A stretch of 64,000 bases of DNA, taken from UBA7672 sp963784415. GTDB taxonomy: Bacteria; Pseudomonadota; Alphaproteobacteria; Caulobacterales; Hyphomonadaceae. The first letter of the stretch is position 1. Each line of letters begins with the position of its first letter. The DNA is taken from positions 248,001-312,000 of the forward strand of contig CAWARK010000002.1 of assembly GCA_963784415.1 (NCBI GenBank), in the 5' to 3' direction. Below are positions 41,373 through 50,515 of the stretch, one piece after another. Under the pieces are notes generated by a model. That model worked only from the letters and a program-made list of their open reading frames with translations. It was not told the origin of the DNA and did not search any database. Both the position numbers and the translations under genes were made by a program.

Positions 41373-43577
41373 ATGAGCGATTTCCGCTCCTTCCGCGATG
41401 CCTTCAGCCAGCGCAAAGCGCCGGCAGGTGACGGACTCGGTGCGCCAGACCCATTCCGGAGCAAGGCGGCCAAGCCTGCGTTCAAGACGACTGGCGATGC
41501 GTTCGCGTCCAAGGCGAAACCCGCCAAACAGCTTCGCGAGTCAGCGCCCATCAAGCAGCCAAAGGCTGCTTTGACGTCGCCCAGGAAAGCGGCAGAAGTG
41601 ACGCCTTCCGTGGCGAAGCCTGCGCCGGCCAAAATAGCTAAGTCCAAACTTCCGAAGTCGGCGCCCGTCAAACCGCCGAAAATGACAGGCGCCAAGACCC
41701 CGGCGCTGACGCCTGTTCAGGCGGCTCAGGTCAGGCCGCAGAAAATGACTGCGCCGCTTCCACCCAGGACGGCCTTACAATCGTCTCACGAAAAGTCCGC
41801 CAAGCTCACGAAGGCAGCGCCCGGGGCAGGCCTCGGTCTCAAGGATCCGTTTGGCCGCAAGGATATGCAAACCCAGCCGCAGAAAGCGCTTATCCCGGCT
41901 GCATCTACAGCGCCCTCGTCGCCCATGACCAAGCCGGCGGCGAAACCCGTCACGCCGACGGTGAGGCCGCCCAAAGTCTTGCTCGACGAGCCTGTGCGGG
42001 AGCCGCATGCGGCAACTTTCGAGCCGCTGGCGACGCCTGAAGAGGCCAAGGCCGATGCGGTCCGCGCGCCGCTGCAGATCGTCCCTAACGAGTCCGTGCT
42101 CGATCACATCGGTTTCAGGAAGTTCCGCCGCGCGGCGCGATCCAGTTCGCTGGTGTTGGTGTCGGGGGCCGCCGCCGACGCCATTGCTTCGGCAGACACG
42201 CTGGAAGCGGTTGTGCCGGAAACGGAAGAGGAGCTCACGACAATCGCTGCAGCCGACAATCCCGAAACCCTGGTCGCCGACAAGCCGGCTGAACCAACGA
42301 CAAGCCCTGCCAATCCGCCCTCCGTCGCCGAGCCAGCCGTTGCTTCGACAACAGGCGGTGATGGTCCTGCGCCACCTGCGCCGCCCAAAACCCCTGACCC
42401 TATCGCTCCGGTACCTCCGCCCGAGACGGCTGCCGCTCCGGCTGCGGAACCTGTAGCAGCCGCGACCGCGCCGCCTGCTGAACCTGTCGCGGCGCCTCCC
42501 CCCGTGCAGCCTGCGCAAGCGACCGCAGCAGCCGCCGCCGCAACAGTGGCCGCCGCCGAAAAACCCGTCGAAGTCGTTGAAGCGACCGTGGAGCCGCCGG
42601 CGTCGGTTCCTTACGACACGGCGTCCGAGCCGGTGGACCAGCTCATGACGTCGAAGTCGCGCCCGAAAGCGGGAACTGCGCGTGCGGTTGAGACTTCATG
42701 GCAGGAGGTGGCAGGCGGAACAGCCAAGGAAGGCCAACCCGCCGCCGCCGTATTGCGCAAGGTGGAGACGTCACCCGTGGCTGGATATTGGGACGGAGCA
42801 ACAGCAGGCGCCAAGTCGGCGCTGGTCAAGCGAGGCTTCAATCAGGACGACATTTTTGGCGTGGTCTTCGGCCTGGCGGTGCTTGCCTTCCTGCTGCTGT
42901 GGTTTGTGCGCGGTCGCGGCGAGGAAACGCCCGCCGGCGATCTTCTCGCCACGCCACAGTCAGTGACGGGTCAGTCGTTCGCGGCGATACCGCCTGCCCC
43001 GAAGGTCGATCCGTTCGGCGATGCGCCGGTCAACCTCAAGCCTACCGGCCCGATCCCCAATGCTGCGCCAGGCGATCCCCAGATTGCGTCCGTTGGGCCG
43101 CCCGCAGCGACGCCGGCGCCGGCTGCGCCCGTGACAGCATCGCCGCCCACGCTCGCCGCCAATCCGGAAGCCGCGATCCCGATTGCAGAGCGCAAGATGC
43201 ACGCCTGGTTCTGCACAGCGTCGAGCCGGATGACCAAGTCGTCGCGCACCGAACTGAAAGGTCAGATGGCGAAGTTCGAAGACGTGTTCGCAGGCAAGGA
43301 GCTGATCGTGCGGGGCTATGCCGACACGCGCGGATCAACGGCGCTCAACGCCGACCTCGGTTCGCGCCGCGCGCAGACCGTCGCGGACTATCTCACCGCC
43401 AAGGGTCTCAGCGTTGTCGACGTGCAGGGCGTGGGCGAGCTCGACGGGCTCGACGACAATCAGAACTGTTCCAACCAGCGTCGCGTCGATGTGTGGGTAA
43501 AAGGCGGTCCCGCCGAGACGCCCAGCCGCGAATGCGCTCCGGAGCCCGACGTCGAAGCGCTCGTCTGCAGCGAGTAA
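41373..43577 (+). CDS. Inner-membrane protein with long Pro/Ala/Lys-rich region and C-terminal OmpA domain
   Basis: The 734-residue protein has no N-terminal signal peptide. Residues 1-490 are low-complexity: a Lys/Pro/Ala-rich first 200, a more ordered patch (about 230-265, VPNESVLDHIGFRKFRRAAR), then Ala/Pro/Glu-rich sequence. A single membrane helix follows (495-512, FGVVFGLAVLAFLLLWFV), then a 100-residue linker. The OmpA-like domain (612-712) has GYADTRG (D651) and NADLGSRRAQTV (R666), the residues that bind diaminopimelate in peptidoglycan. The likely topology is N-terminus in the cytoplasm and OmpA domain in the periplasm. This is unlike outer-membrane OmpA proteins. No operon partner. 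Confidence 0.82.
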   Translation: MSDFRSFRDAFSQRKAPAGDGLGAPDPFRSKAAKPAFKTTGDAFASKAKPAKQLRESAPIKQPKAALTSPRKAAEVTPSVAKPAPAKIAKSKLPKSAPVKPPKMTGAKTPALTPVQAAQVRPQKMTAPLPPRTALQSSHEKSAKLTKAAPGAGLGLKDPFGRKDMQTQPQKALIPAASTAPSSPMTKPAAKPVTPTVRPPKVLLDEPVREPHAATFEPLATPEEAKADAVRAPLQIVPNESVLDHIGFRKFRRAARSSSLVLVSGAAADAIASADTLEAVVPETEEELTTIAAADNPETLVADKPAEPTTSPANPPSVAEPAVASTTGGDGPAPPAPPKTPDPIAPVPPPETAAAPAAEPVAAATAPPAEPVAAPPPVQPAQATAAAAAATVAAAEKPVEVVEATVEPPASVPYDTASEPVDQLMTSKSRPKAGTARAVETSWQEVAGGTAKEGQPAAAVLRKVETSPVAGYWDGATAGAKSALVKRGFNQDDIFGVVFGLAVLAFLLLWFVRGRGEETPAGDLLATPQSVTGQSFAAIPPAPKVDPFGDAPVNLKPTGPIPNAAPGDPQIASVGPPAATPAPAAPVTASPPTLAANPEAAIPIAERKMHAWFCTASSRMTKSSRTELKGQMAKFEDVFAGKELIVRGYADTRGSTALNADLGSRRAQTVADYLTAKGLSVVDVQGVGELDGLDDNQNCSNQRRVDVWVKGGPAETPSRECAPEPDVEALVCSE

Positions 43578-43613
43578 AGTCTGCAGCTAACAAAGTCTGC
43601 AGCTGGTTACGCC

Positions 43614-45530
43614 TTACTTGTCCAGTGCGGGTTCGGGATCGTCTTCATCCGGCGCATCGCGCAGAATCGGCGGCGGCTTCGCTGATGGACAGCCGCCAGG
43701 CTCGACGACGGCAGCTACCAGCTCGGCCGGATCACCGTTCGAATAATTGTACGCGAAGCGCCGCGCGAGGCGCACGCAGCGGTCGGCTGCAACAGCTGCC
43801 GTCACGAGATCGGCCAGCGCCTTCTTGCCGACCTTGTCGCCCGCATCGATCAGCCATGCGGGGCGATTGTCGTCTGCAATCGGCGGAATTTCGACGTCGG
43901 ACTCCGGCGGCAGCACGATCTTGTTGCCCAGCTTGAAGACGAGGCTCGGCTCGGCATAGGCGATGGCGCGGATGACTTTTGGCGCACGGCCCTGGCAACC
44001 GGACTCGGCCCACGCGGCCGATCCCTCGGGCAGTGCACACAGTTCACGCAGCGCCGAGAGCGACGCCCCGGTCGCCAGCATCCACGACTGGTTCGGCAGG
44101 ACGACGGCGCGATAGGAGATCCCCGTCATGGCTGAACACGCGACCAGTCCGGCCAGCAGTCCGGCCGGGTTCTTCTTCACCAGCGCGTAGAGCGTGCCGC
44201 CGAGCGCAGCGAGCATCAGGAGCGTTGGCCAGATGCCGATGCCGGTGGCGTTCCACGCCTGCTCCCAGATAAACGAGACGCGCTCCTGCAACGGGCCAAA
44301 CTCTTCGGCGCCGGACGCGCGCACCATCTCCAGCATCTGCGGCAGCGGCAGGATGGCCAGCAGCAGGCCGATCACGGCGAAGATGAAGGCCGAAATCCAG
44401 CGTCCCTGTTTCCAGCTGTTGGACGAGAACCAGTGGTCAGCCGCAGCGCCCGCCATCAGGGCAAAGGCCGGGTACAGGGGGAGGGTGTAGTGGACGAGCT
44501 TGGTCGGTGCGATCTCGAACACGATCCAGGACGGCACGACCCAGCAGATCAGGAAGCGCCAGGCGGCGGCTTCGCTTTCGTCCGCAGCGGCAGTCGCCGC
44601 CATGCGCGGCGCGTCTGTGGATGCTGTCTTGTTGCGCTTCGGCAGCACGCGCGTCACGGCCAGCCAGATGCCCGGAATGAGCAACAGCGTGCCCGGCCAG
44701 AACAGCAGCGGCAGCGCCGCGGTATGCGTGCCGATCGGACCGGCGTGGCCCTCAGCGGCATCCACCAGCTTCTGGCCGAGATCGACGCGCACGGCTTCAG
44801 ACAGGAATGCGTTGTCTGTCGCGATCTGCACGGCGACATACCAGGGCACGGTCATGACGACGAAGAGGCTGATGCCGAACCAGTAGAGCAGCGGCCGCGC
44901 CCAGGCGTATTTCCGCTCCCACACGAACAGCGCACCGATGGTGCTGAAACAGACCAGCGGCGCGATCGGTCCCTTGAGCAGCACGCCGATCGACAGGCAG
45001 GCCCAGAACAAAACGCCATGCCACTTGCTCGTGCTTCCCGCCCGCATCTGCGCGAGCGCCGCCATGCCAAGCGTCAGGAAACCGCACTGGGCAGCATCGG
45101 TCTTCCCGATGTTGGCTTCTGTGGTCAGCAGCAATGTTGTTCCCAGCACCATGGCGCCGATGAAGGCTGCACGGCGCGTGAAGAGGGCAGAGCCGCCCCA
45201 GAATGTCGCCAGCGCGGCGAGGATGGCGCCCAGCATGGACGGCAAACGGTATTCGGCGATCTCGCGGGCCTGCGCGCCCGAAGTGAGGTTCACCGCTGCG
45301 GACTGGAGCCAGTGAATCGCTACCGGCTTCTTGTTCCGCAATTCGTTGTGGTACTTGATCACCACATAGTCGCCGGTCTCCATCATTTCGGAGGAGGCTT
45401 CGGTGAAGCGGCCTTCGTCCCGGTCGAGCACCGGCATGGCGAACAGGCCCGGAATGGCCAGAAAGAACACAAGACCGGCGAGCACGGCATAGGCCCAGCG
45501 GCTCTCGGTCAGCCTGTCGAAATTGGACAT
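43614..45530 (-). CDS. Glycosyltransferase family 39 (ArnT/PMT-like) membrane enzyme
   Basis: The 638-residue GT-C glycosyltransferase has about 10 to 12 membrane helices. The catalytic loop after helix 1 is VLDRDEGRF (acidic residues near 36-39), matching the PMT_2/ArnT family that uses polyprenyl-phosphate sugars. Further loop sequence KKPVAIHWLQS is also family-typical. It may modify lipid A or another envelope glycan. The ATG at 45530 is used, with a GTG one codon earlier. A dolichol-phosphate-mannose-synthase-like GT2 gene is divergent 190 bases away and could supply the lipid-linked sugar. Confidence 0.88.
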   Translation of the reverse strand: MSNFDRLTESRWAYAVLAGLVFFLAIPGLFAMPVLDRDEGRFTEASSEMMETGDYVVIKYHNELRNKKPVAIHWLQSAAVNLTSGAQAREIAEYRLPSMLGAILAALATFWGGSALFTRRAAFIGAMVLGTTLLLTTEANIGKTDAAQCGFLTLGMAALAQMRAGSTSKWHGVLFWACLSIGVLLKGPIAPLVCFSTIGALFVWERKYAWARPLLYWFGISLFVVMTVPWYVAVQIATDNAFLSEAVRVDLGQKLVDAAEGHAGPIGTHTAALPLLFWPGTLLLIPGIWLAVTRVLPKRNKTASTDAPRMAATAAADESEAAAWRFLICWVVPSWIVFEIAPTKLVHYTLPLYPAFALMAGAAADHWFSSNSWKQGRWISAFIFAVIGLLLAILPLPQMLEMVRASGAEEFGPLQERVSFIWEQAWNATGIGIWPTLLMLAALGGTLYALVKKNPAGLLAGLVACSAMTGISYRAVVLPNQSWMLATGASLSALRELCALPEGSAAWAESGCQGRAPKVIRAIAYAEPSLVFKLGNKIVLPPESDVEIPPIADDNRPAWLIDAGDKVGKKALADLVTAAVAADRCVRLARRFAYNYSNGDPAELVAAVVEPGGCPSAKPPPILRDAPDEDDPEPALDK

Positions 45531-45721
45531 CACGCGCGGAACTATCCCTGACAGGTCGGTAAGGAAAACGGCCGATTCGAACGATCCCCGGCCTGAACGG
45601 GCGGACCATACCGGCTCTTTTTGGGGGCGTCGCCGGGTTTGTTCGCCTTACGAACGAGCAGCACAAGCCCGCTTGCAGGCCGCCCCTCGCAAGCAGGACA
45701 GGAGGCGGCTATAGGTCTGCC

Positions 45722-46492
45722 ATGGATGCGCGCGTCAAGATGGACCGGATGATGACTGCTGGCGAAGGCCGCCCCGAATTCAGCGTTGTCTCGCCCGTGC
45801 GCAACGAGGCCGAGAACGTCGATACGCTGGTGCGCGAGATCGCGACCGCGTTATCCGGCCGGGCTTTCGAGATCATCTTCGTCGACGACGCCTCGCAGGA
45901 CGATACCCGCGCCCACCTGCAGGCGCTCAAGGCCGAAGTTCCGCAGCTGCGCGTGCTCGGTCATCGCAAGAATGCCGGGCAGAGCCGGGCCGTTCGCACC
46001 GGGGTTGCCGCTGCGCGCGCCAACGTCATCGTCACGCTGGATGGCGACGGACAGAACGATCCGGCCGACATTCCGGGCCTGCTGGGCCAGCTGAACCGGG
46101 CGGACGCGCCCGTGGAACTTGCCCTGATCCAGGGCCGCCGGGCCAAGCGGATCGATTCAGGGTGGAAGAAGATGGGCTCGCGGCTCGCCAACCGTGTGCG
46201 CCGGTCGGTCCTCAAGGACGAGAATTCCGATTCGGGCTGTGGCATGCGCGCCTTCCGTCGCGACGCCTACATGCTGCTCCCGTATTTCGATCACATGCAC
46301 CGCTACCTACCGGCTCTGATGATGTCGGAGGGAATGCGGGTGGAAGAACGTCCCGTGGGGCACCGGGCGCGGCAGCACGGACGGTCAAATTACACCAATT
46401 TCGGCAGGTTGGCGGTCGCGATATCAGATATGCGCGGCGTCATGTGGCTGCGCAAACGGCGGCGGTCACCGGGCGGCGTTGACGAAATCTGA
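45722..46492 (+). CDS. Glycosyltransferase family 2 (polyprenyl-phosphate sugar synthase-like)
   Basis: The 256-residue GT2 enzyme has a GT-A fold: EFSVVSPVRNEAENV, EIIFVDDASQDDTRA and the metal-binding VTLDGDGQNDPAD. The region GCGMRAFRRDAYMLL and the H-R-x-R-x-H-G-x-S motif (HRARQHGRSNY) match the DPM1/ArnC-like group that loads a sugar onto polyprenyl phosphate. There are no C-terminal membrane helices. It is divergent from the family 39 transferase, a pairing that makes functional sense. The sugar is unknown. Confidence 0.88.
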   Translation: MDARVKMDRMMTAGEGRPEFSVVSPVRNEAENVDTLVREIATALSGRAFEIIFVDDASQDDTRAHLQALKAEVPQLRVLGHRKNAGQSRAVRTGVAAARANVIVTLDGDGQNDPADIPGLLGQLNRADAPVELALIQGRRAKRIDSGWKKMGSRLANRVRRSVLKDENSDSGCGMRAFRRDAYMLLPYFDHMHRYLPALMMSEGMRVEERPVGHRARQHGRSNYTNFGRLAVAISDMRGVMWLRKRRRSPGGVDEI

Positions 46493-46639
46493 CCACCCCG
46501 AAAAACAGGGGCATGGGCAGGGACAGGGTCGGAGGGCTTTCAATTGGACAGCAAAATCGCTACCGGTCTTAGGGTTGATGCCATGGAGCGGCGAGCCAAA
46601 TCGCGTTCCAGGCAGGGCGGGCCACAGAAGGGATCACCC

Positions 46640-47080
46640 ATGCGCGTTATCTTCGGGATTTTCCCGCTGCTTGCTATTCCGATCATCATCTACAACCTGA
46701 TGGCGTTCACCTCGACCGGCGCCGCCGACGCCAGCGGCGCTTCGGCGATCGCCATGCAGCTCGGCAACCCGGCAACCGGCACCGCGGTGTTCGGCGGCTG
46801 GCGCGTTACGGGCGGCGATATTCTCATCATCCTCTCGATGATCTTCTTCTTCGTCGAGATCATCAAATCGACCTCCACCGGCTCCTCGACGATCGCGAAC
46901 CATGCCGTGTCGATGCTGGTGTTCATCGTCTGCCTGGTCGAGTTCCTGCTGCTCGCCAACTTCCAGACCTCGGTGTTCTTCATCCTCACCATCATGTGCC
47001 TGCTGGACGTTCTGGCCGGTGTCGTGGTGACGATCGTCTCGGCGCGCCGCGACTTCAGCGTCGGCGACAGCCACAACTGA
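46640..47080 (+). CDS. Membrane protein, unknown function
   Basis: The 146-residue protein has four hydrophobic helices: FGIFPLLAIPIIIYNLMAF, GDILIILSMIFFFVEIIK, AVSMLVFIVCLVEFLLLA and FFILTIMCLLDVLAGVVVT. The ATG at 46640 follows GGGATCACCC and begins the first helix; the open frame upstream to 46544 is basic and unlikely. The family is not recognised. It lies 62 bases before a helix-turn-helix gene on the same strand. Confidence 0.75.
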   Translation: MRVIFGIFPLLAIPIIIYNLMAFTSTGAADASGASAIAMQLGNPATGTAVFGGWRVTGGDILIILSMIFFFVEIIKSTSTGSSTIANHAVSMLVFIVCLVEFLLLANFQTSVFFILTIMCLLDVLAGVVVTIVSARRDFSVGDSHN

Positions 47081-47141
47081 TCGCGGTTCAGCCGGACTGA
47101 GCTTGTCAGGGCGCAGCGCGTACCTCTGAGGGAGCGGACGC

Positions 47142-47522
47142 ATGGGCATCTTCTTCGACCAGGACTGGTTCGACGACCGGCTGAAGGCCGCTGGCTTGAC
47201 GCGCGCCTCGCTGGCGCAGGCGGCGGGCATGACCATCGACGAGGTCGAGATGGTGTTTGCCGACCGCCGCGAACTGGAAGGCCCAGAGGTCCATGCCATC
47301 GCCCGCATGCTCGCGGCCGACCCGGAAGAGGTCGCCAACCGGTCCGGCGCAGCCGATCCCGTCATGCTGGCCTCGACCCCGGTGATGCGCGCCCCGCGCA
47401 ACGAGCCTTCGGCCCCCGCTGGCTTCGTCGTGACGCGCGAGGTGATTGCCGGCCTGCACGAACGGATCGACCGGCTCGAGCGCATGATCGAGCTGGTGCT
47501 GCAGAAGCTGGATCGCCGTTAA
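47142..47522 (+). CDS. Helix-turn-helix protein with C-terminal coiled coil
   Basis: The 126-residue protein has an N-terminal XRE-like helix-turn-helix (about 10-65: DRLKAAGLTRASLAQAAGMTIDEVEMVFADRR), then a linker. A C-terminal amphipathic helix (LHERIDRLERMIELVLQKL) probably dimerises. Its target is unknown. It follows the small membrane-protein gene and ends three bases before a convergent small gene. Confidence 0.78.
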   Translation: MGIFFDQDWFDDRLKAAGLTRASLAQAAGMTIDEVEMVFADRRELEGPEVHAIARMLAADPEEVANRSGAADPVMLASTPVMRAPRNEPSAPAGFVVTREVIAGLHERIDRLERMIELVLQKLDRR

Positions 47523-47525
47523 GGC

Positions 47526-47801
47526 TCAGGCTTCCGTATCGCAGCTCGGACGCAGCGGCGTACGCGCTTCCGGCTGCATGTAAGCCCGGCGGGCCTGTTT
47601 GGCCGGCACGCGCGACTTGTTCAGCTGACCCAGAAGATGCGCCCCGAAGGCCGGGGTGAACCACGGCCGTGCTTCGTGCTGCGCCCGGTCTTCTGTGCGA
47701 CCTGGATCGGCGCGGCGTTCCTGGCCCGAACCACGCCGTTCGTTGAACCGCTGGCGGCGGTCTTCATTGCGAAACACGTGCGGGGCTGGTTCGACGCGCA
47801 T
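47526..47801 (-). CDS. Small Arg/Glu-rich protein, unknown function
   Basis: The 91-residue frame has GC-rich third codon positions like its neighbours. The N-terminal half is charged (RNEDRRQRFNERRGSGQERRAD) and the C-terminal half more ordered (PWFTPAFGAHLLGQL, EARTPLRPS). No ribosome site is clear. The opposite strand also has an open frame (47637-47840), but its composition is less gene-like. I think it is a real small gene but cannot name it. Confidence 0.52.
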   Translation of the reverse strand: MRVEPAPHVFRNEDRRQRFNERRGSGQERRADPGRTEDRAQHEARPWFTPAFGAHLLGQLNKSRVPAKQARRAYMQPEARTPLRPSCDTEA

Positions 47802-47903
47802 GCGACATTAACTGCAAGCGCTGCGCCGCGTTGCATGTAGGCCCGTGAAATCGCGGGAAGGGTGGTTAATCGCCTCGAAGACGCAGGAGCAGGCGAAGCC
47901 AGC

Positions 47904-48590
47904 CTAGCTGTCCTTGGGCTTGTCTGCGCCCGGCGCGAAGCTGCCCATGGTGAGCTGGGCGAGCTGGCGCTGCATGTCCATCATCTGCTGTTGCAGGGCG
48001 CGGATCGCATCGATGCCGGTCGGCGGACCAGCGGGTTTCGGCGCATCACCCGCAGGGGCAGCGCCAGGCATTCCGGGCATGCCCGGCATCGCCGACATTC
48101 CATTGGTGCCGGGAGCTCCCGGCGGGCCGGGCACGAACGGCGCGAAGAATTTCATGGTGTCCTCGAACATCGACATGTTCTTGCGGACCTGTTCCTCGAA
48201 CGCCTTGGCCTTGTCTTCGCCAACCGTGGTCGACATGTAGTCGCGCCACTTCTCCTGCTGCTGGTTGAACGTCTTCATCGACATTTCGAGATAGGCCGGC
48301 AGCATGGTCTGGAAGTTGTCGCCGTAGAACTGGATCAGTTGGCGCAGGAAGGAGACGGGCAGCACGCCCTCTTTCTTGTTCTCCTGCTCGAAGATGATCT
48401 GGGCGAGTACCGCGCGCGTCAGGTCTTCGCCCGATTTCGCATCCTGCACGATGAACTCTTTCCCTTGCCGGGTGAGTTCCGAGAGATGCTCGAGCGTGAC
48501 GTAGGCGCTGGCGGAGGTGTCGTAGAGGCGCCTGTTGGCGTACTTCTTGATGACGATCCGATCGCCGTTTGCACCGTTGGCTTGCGTCAA
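47904..48590 (-). CDS. phaR: Polyhydroxyalkanoate synthesis regulator PhaR
   Basis: The 228-residue protein has the PHB accumulation regulator DNA-binding domain first (IVIKKYANRRLYDTSASAYV, about 12-65). The second domain (about 70-125: FYGDNFQTMLPAYLEMSMKTF) follows, then a Pro/Gly/Met-rich linker. In related bacteria PhaR binds both DNA and PHB granules and represses phasin and synthesis genes. A C-terminal QQQMMDMQRQLAQL coiled coil is present. It is divergent from phaB. Confidence 0.94.
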   Translation of the reverse strand: MTQANGANGDRIVIKKYANRRLYDTSASAYVTLEHLSELTRQGKEFIVQDAKSGEDLTRAVLAQIIFEQENKKEGVLPVSFLRQLIQFYGDNFQTMLPAYLEMSMKTFNQQQEKWRDYMSTTVGEDKAKAFEEQVRKNMSMFEDTMKFFAPFVPGPPGAPGTNGMSAMPGMPGMPGAAPAGDAPKPAGPPTGIDAIRALQQQMMDMQRQLAQLTMGSFAPGADKPKDS

Positions 48591-48815
48591 AGGTCCATCT
48601 CCCGTCGGCCACCCATTCCGGTACGTCAGACGACCAGTGGGCAGCGCATTAAATCGTTTCCTGATCGACTTGTAGCACGTCTTTTACGCACCTGCACACT
48701 GAAACGCTGTGCGCAGCACGGGTGCAGCAATTTTTTCTGGAAGCGCTCGCGCCACGCGACCTGCGCGAATTGTCCGGCTATAGAAATCACCGGCCCGTGA
48801 TCAGAGGAGACGGCA

Positions 48816-49541
48816 ATGACGAAGGTGGCGTTGGTTACCGGGGGAACCCGCGGGATTGGTCGGGCCATTTCCGAACGCCTCGTGAAGGACGGTTTCAAGG
48901 TCGCCGCCAACTATGCCGGCAATGACGAAGCCGCCGGCAAGTGCGCCGAGGAACTCGGGCTCAAATGCTACAAGTGGGACGTCGGCGACTACGACGCCTG
49001 CGCCGAAGGCATCGCCGCCATCACCAAGGATCTCGGCCCCGTTGACGTGCTGGTCAACAACGCCGGCATCACCCGCGACGCCACGCTGCACCGCATGACG
49101 CGCCAGCAGTGGGACGACGTCATCCGCGTCGACCTCACCTCCGCCTTCAACCTCTGCCGCCTCACCATCGAAAGCATGCGCGAGCGGAACTACGGCCGCA
49201 TCGTCAACATCTCCTCGATCAACGGCCAGAAGGGGCAGGTGGGGCAGGTGAACTACTCCGCCGCCAAGGCCGGCCTCATCGGCTTCACCAAGGCGCTCGC
49301 GCAGGAGAACGCCAAGAAGGGCATCACCGTGAACGTGATCTGCCCCGGCTACATCGACACCGAGATGGTGCAGGCGGTTCCCGAGAAAGTGCTCGAGAGC
49401 ATCATCGCCACCATCCCCGTCGGCCGTCTGGGCAAGGCCGAAGAGATCGCGGCGTGCGTCTCGTTCCTGTCCGGACTGGATTCGGGTTTCATGACCGGCG
49501 CGACGCTCACGGCCAACGGCGGACAATTCATCGCAGGCTAG
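48816..49541 (+). CDS. phaB: Acetoacetyl-CoA reductase
   Basis: The 241-residue short-chain dehydrogenase reduces acetoacetyl-CoA to 3-hydroxybutyryl-CoA with NADPH in PHB synthesis. The cofactor loop is TGGTRGIGRA, NNAGITRD is present, and the catalytic pair is in VNYSAAKAG. PGYIDTEMV follows. The length and motif set fit PhaB rather than FabG, supported by its neighbour phaR. phaA and phaC are not in this window. A candidate terminator lies 66 bases downstream. Confidence 0.93.
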   Translation: MTKVALVTGGTRGIGRAISERLVKDGFKVAANYAGNDEAAGKCAEELGLKCYKWDVGDYDACAEGIAAITKDLGPVDVLVNNAGITRDATLHRMTRQQWDDVIRVDLTSAFNLCRLTIESMRERNYGRIVNISSINGQKGQVGQVNYSAAKAGLIGFTKALAQENAKKGITVNVICPGYIDTEMVQAVPEKVLESIIATIPVGRLGKAEEIAACVSFLSGLDSGFMTGATLTANGGQFIAG

Positions 49542-49606
49542 GGCGCGATCACGCGTCGGAGAGGTTCCAGCCGAGGACTCTTTGCAACGCTACGCCACTC
49601 ACGGTT

Positions 49607-49637
49607 AGAGCCCTGATTCTACACGAGTCAGGGTTCT
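49607..49637 (+). terminator. Candidate terminator after phaB
   Basis: AGAGCCCTGA and TCAGGGTTCT form a 10-base stem with one G-U pair around an 11-base loop. The following sequence is only weakly T-rich. Confidence 0.55.
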
Positions 49638-49726
49638 TGCCTCTGCCGCTGAATGGCCCCAACGTGTCCGGCGGGGCTCCCGTTACGAACAAAGAATCGC
49701 CCCCTTTGCCGTGCTCTATGGCGGGG

Positions 49727-50515
49727 ATGAAGCTGATGGATCTGAACCCTCCTGCAGGAAAAGCTGCAGCCCTGTTCCTGGCGATAGCCGGCGCGGTGGG
49801 ATTCGCTCCCTCTTCCTCCGCTCAGCAACCCTCCCAACTCCCGCCCCCCACCTTCGCCACCACCCGCTCCAACGCCGCGATGATGCTGGATGCCGGCGGC
49901 AACAAATATGTCGACCTCGGCGCCCCCACCACCAAGAGCTTCGTGCTGGAACAGCGTGGCTCGGTCGTCCTGCTGCAGCAGGAAGGGTCGAAGGAAATCC
50001 TCTCGCTCATGCCGGTGCCCGCTCAGCGTGGCGATACGGCCTGGGTCGATTACACGGGCCGCACCGTCCTCAAGGTGACCAAGGCCGGCAATGTGATTTC
50101 CTACCTCCACAATCCCGCTGGCGCCCCGGCCGATCCGGCTGGCCGCGTGCCGCCGCTATCCTCGCCCGCCATGACTGCCTCGCTCGATTCGATGCGCGCC
50201 AACGCCGCGCACGAGCTGTCGAAGATGGCTGGCCACGATATCGCTATCTGGGGCACGCAGGCTTTCTCGAACGATGAAGCGTGGGCCGCCGATGCGCTCA
50301 GCATCCTCGTGCTCGGCGTCAAGAACGCCAACGGCAATGCAGGCCGCGCCGCCACCAAGATCGAGAAGGTCACCGTCCGCCGCGCCAAGGCGCCGAAGGT
50401 GACGTTCAAGGAAGGCGAGCTGATCGTCGAAGTGAACCCGGATGACTCGTGGGCCGGTCGTGTGACGCCCGAAGAAGTCTCGAAGGTCCTGACCGCCTCC
50501 CGCTCTGCCGGCTAG
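49727..50515 (+). CDS. Secreted protein of unknown function (possibly DUF4908)
   Basis: The 262-residue protein has a signal peptide (KAAALFLAIAGAVGFAPSSSA). Mature sequence features include NAAMMLDAGGNKYVDLGAP, FVLEQRGSVVLLQQEGSKEILSL and a C-terminal VTFKEGELIVEVNPDDSW. The layout resembles a small family of unknown function found in Caulobacterales (DUF4908), from memory and not verified. The ATG at 49727 is preferred among three close ATGs (49718, 49727, 49736). The end overlaps the convergent cupin gene by 4 bases. Confidence 0.72.
   Translation: MKLMDLNPPAGKAAALFLAIAGAVGFAPSSSAQQPSQLPPPTFATTRSNAAMMLDAGGNKYVDLGAPTTKSFVLEQRGSVVLLQQEGSKEILSLMPVPAQRGDTAWVDYTGRTVLKVTKAGNVISYLHNPAGAPADPAGRVPPLSSPAMTASLDSMRANAAHELSKMAGHDIAIWGTQAFSNDEAWAADALSILVLGVKNANGNAGRAATKIEKVTVRRAKAPKVTFKEGELIVEVNPDDSWAGRVTPEEVSKVLTASRSAG

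Noticed and set aside
47637..47840. 67-codon plus-strand frame opposite the small gene at 47526-47801
   Set aside because: Its codon third positions are less gene-like than those of the minus frame.
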